Shown piece by piece: positions 50,329 to 50,512 of a stretch of 50,512 nucleotides of DNA. Source of the DNA: Spirochaetota bacterium (GTDB taxonomy: Bacteria; Spirochaetota; UBA4802; UBA5550); assembly GCA_003246895.1 (NCBI GenBank), contig QKCL01000014.1, positions 1 through 50,512 of the forward strand, given 5' to 3'. The notes under the pieces were generated by a model that was given only the letters and a program-made list of their open reading frames with translations, had not been told where the DNA came from and searched no databases. The translations under genes were made by a program, and so were the position numbers. How positions within the stretch are numbered: the first letter of the stretch is position 1; each line of letters begins with the position of its first letter.

Positions 50329-50512
50329 GAGAGTGTCAGATTTTTTGTACCCAGGGGCATAATAATGCAAATAGCCTTCGATTCATATTAAATCTGCACT
50401 CTACCTTCAAAGTGAATTGCGAATTGATTCAAAGCAAGACCCCAATCCAGAATAGGCCTGGTCCATTTTCTGGAGGCCTTATCCAGAGCAAGATAGAGTA
50501 CTTTGTATATTG
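50329..50512 (-). mobile_element. Terminal part of an IS256-family insertion sequence
   Basis: The fragment of a transposase (next entry) and, beyond its stop codon, the sequence GAGAGTGTCAGATTTTTT at 50329-50346 are consistent with one end of an IS256/mutator-type element whose other end lies outside the window. The tip is inferred: I cannot see the second inverted repeat or the target duplication. GAGAGTGTCAGA also occurs at 50305 and 50319, just outside the proposed tip. Confidence 0.7.
50388..50512 (-). CDS. IS256-family (Mutator) transposase, C-terminal fragment
   Basis: The last 40 residues of a transposase read on the minus strand, entering from the right edge: KVLYLALDKASRKWTRPI, then LDWGLALNQFAIHFEGRVQI and TAA at 50388-50390. 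The pattern LYLA-x-x-x-ASKKW, WG-x-ALNQFAI-x-FE-x-R is the conserved C-terminus of IS256/Mutator DDE transposases. Catalytic residues lie outside the window. The stop is in the expected place; whether the element is intact is unknown. Confidence 0.85.
   Translation of the reverse strand, partial: IYKVLYLALDKASRKWTRPILDWGLALNQFAIHFEGRVQI

Noticed and set aside
49839-50391. Protein-coding genes with heptapeptide repeats on both strands of the tandem array
   Set aside because: 21 is a multiple of three, so any frame without a stop in one unit stays open through the array. Several overlapping frames on both strands are open at once, with no ribosome site and no signal or domain; one would start inside the IS end.

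Overview
The window is a compact bacterial chromosome segment from a diderm (Gram-negative-type) organism. The evidence is several lipobox signal peptides, two beta-barrel-like exported proteins, a periplasmic HtrA protease and MltG. Base composition is moderately AT-rich. Pyruvate formate-lyase with its activase, malic enzyme and four hemerythrin-family proteins suggest a fermentative, anaerobic or microaerophilic life. The lipoprotein load, the FN3/TPR exported proteins and the style of the housekeeping genes would fit Spirochaetota, but no rRNA or other decisive marker is present, so that placement is inference.

Layout. 1-7.3 kb: the 3' part of a membrane diguanylate cyclase, an exported protein, a short cysteinyl-tRNA synthetase, then a loosely packed AT-rich stretch with three small hemerythrins, each with its own promoter-like sequence, a lipoprotein and an Asp/Glu racemase. 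7.4-14.7 kb (minus strand): an exported protein, a B12-binding radical SAM protein, and the tight run dprA-mltG-U32-hisS. 14.8-17 kb: a canonical bacteriohemerythrin, an exported barrel-like protein and a DedA protein. 17.1-24.8 kb (minus): pflB-pflA, and upstream of it rsh(relA/spoT)-maf-HAMP protein-M23 peptidase-YlbF. 24.9-28 kb (plus): two exported FN3/TPR proteins, closed by a bidirectional terminator. 28-34.9 kb (minus): the de novo NAD operon nadC-nadA-nadB, an rsmG-SpoU methyltransferase fusion, apt and htrA. 35-38.7 kb: an HD protein, an unknown helical protein, an Rnk-like protein and a CBS-SpoIIE phosphatase. 38.9-42.7 kb: a carbon/redox group of malic enzyme, LUD protein, PilZ protein, AEC carrier and a second LUD protein. 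42.8-49.6 kb: accessory genes (barrel-like protein, flavoprotein plus DUF2809 protein, formylglutamate-hydrolase-like protein, LEA14-like lipoprotein, sirtuin, a DUF6873-like protein, an unlisted 59-residue lipoprotein, a Cys-cluster protein and a lipoprotein).

49.6-50.5 kb is non-coding and unusual. A nested imperfect palindrome is followed by 22 uninterrupted 21-bp tandem units whose paired arms change sequence but stay complementary. Then come repeated GAGTGTC heptamers and the end of an IS256-family element, whose transposase C-terminus runs off the right edge.

Shared themes are inference. NAD is made (nadBAC) and consumed (sirtuin, malic enzyme). Signalling uses c-di-GMP (GGDEF, PilZ), (p)ppGpp (Rsh) and a SpoIIE-type phosphatase. 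Oxygen or redox handling may involve the hemerythrins. The most unusual items are the phased tandem array beside the IS end, the RsmG-SpoU fusion, the hemerythrin cluster and a hairpin that masks the PilZ ribosome-binding site.
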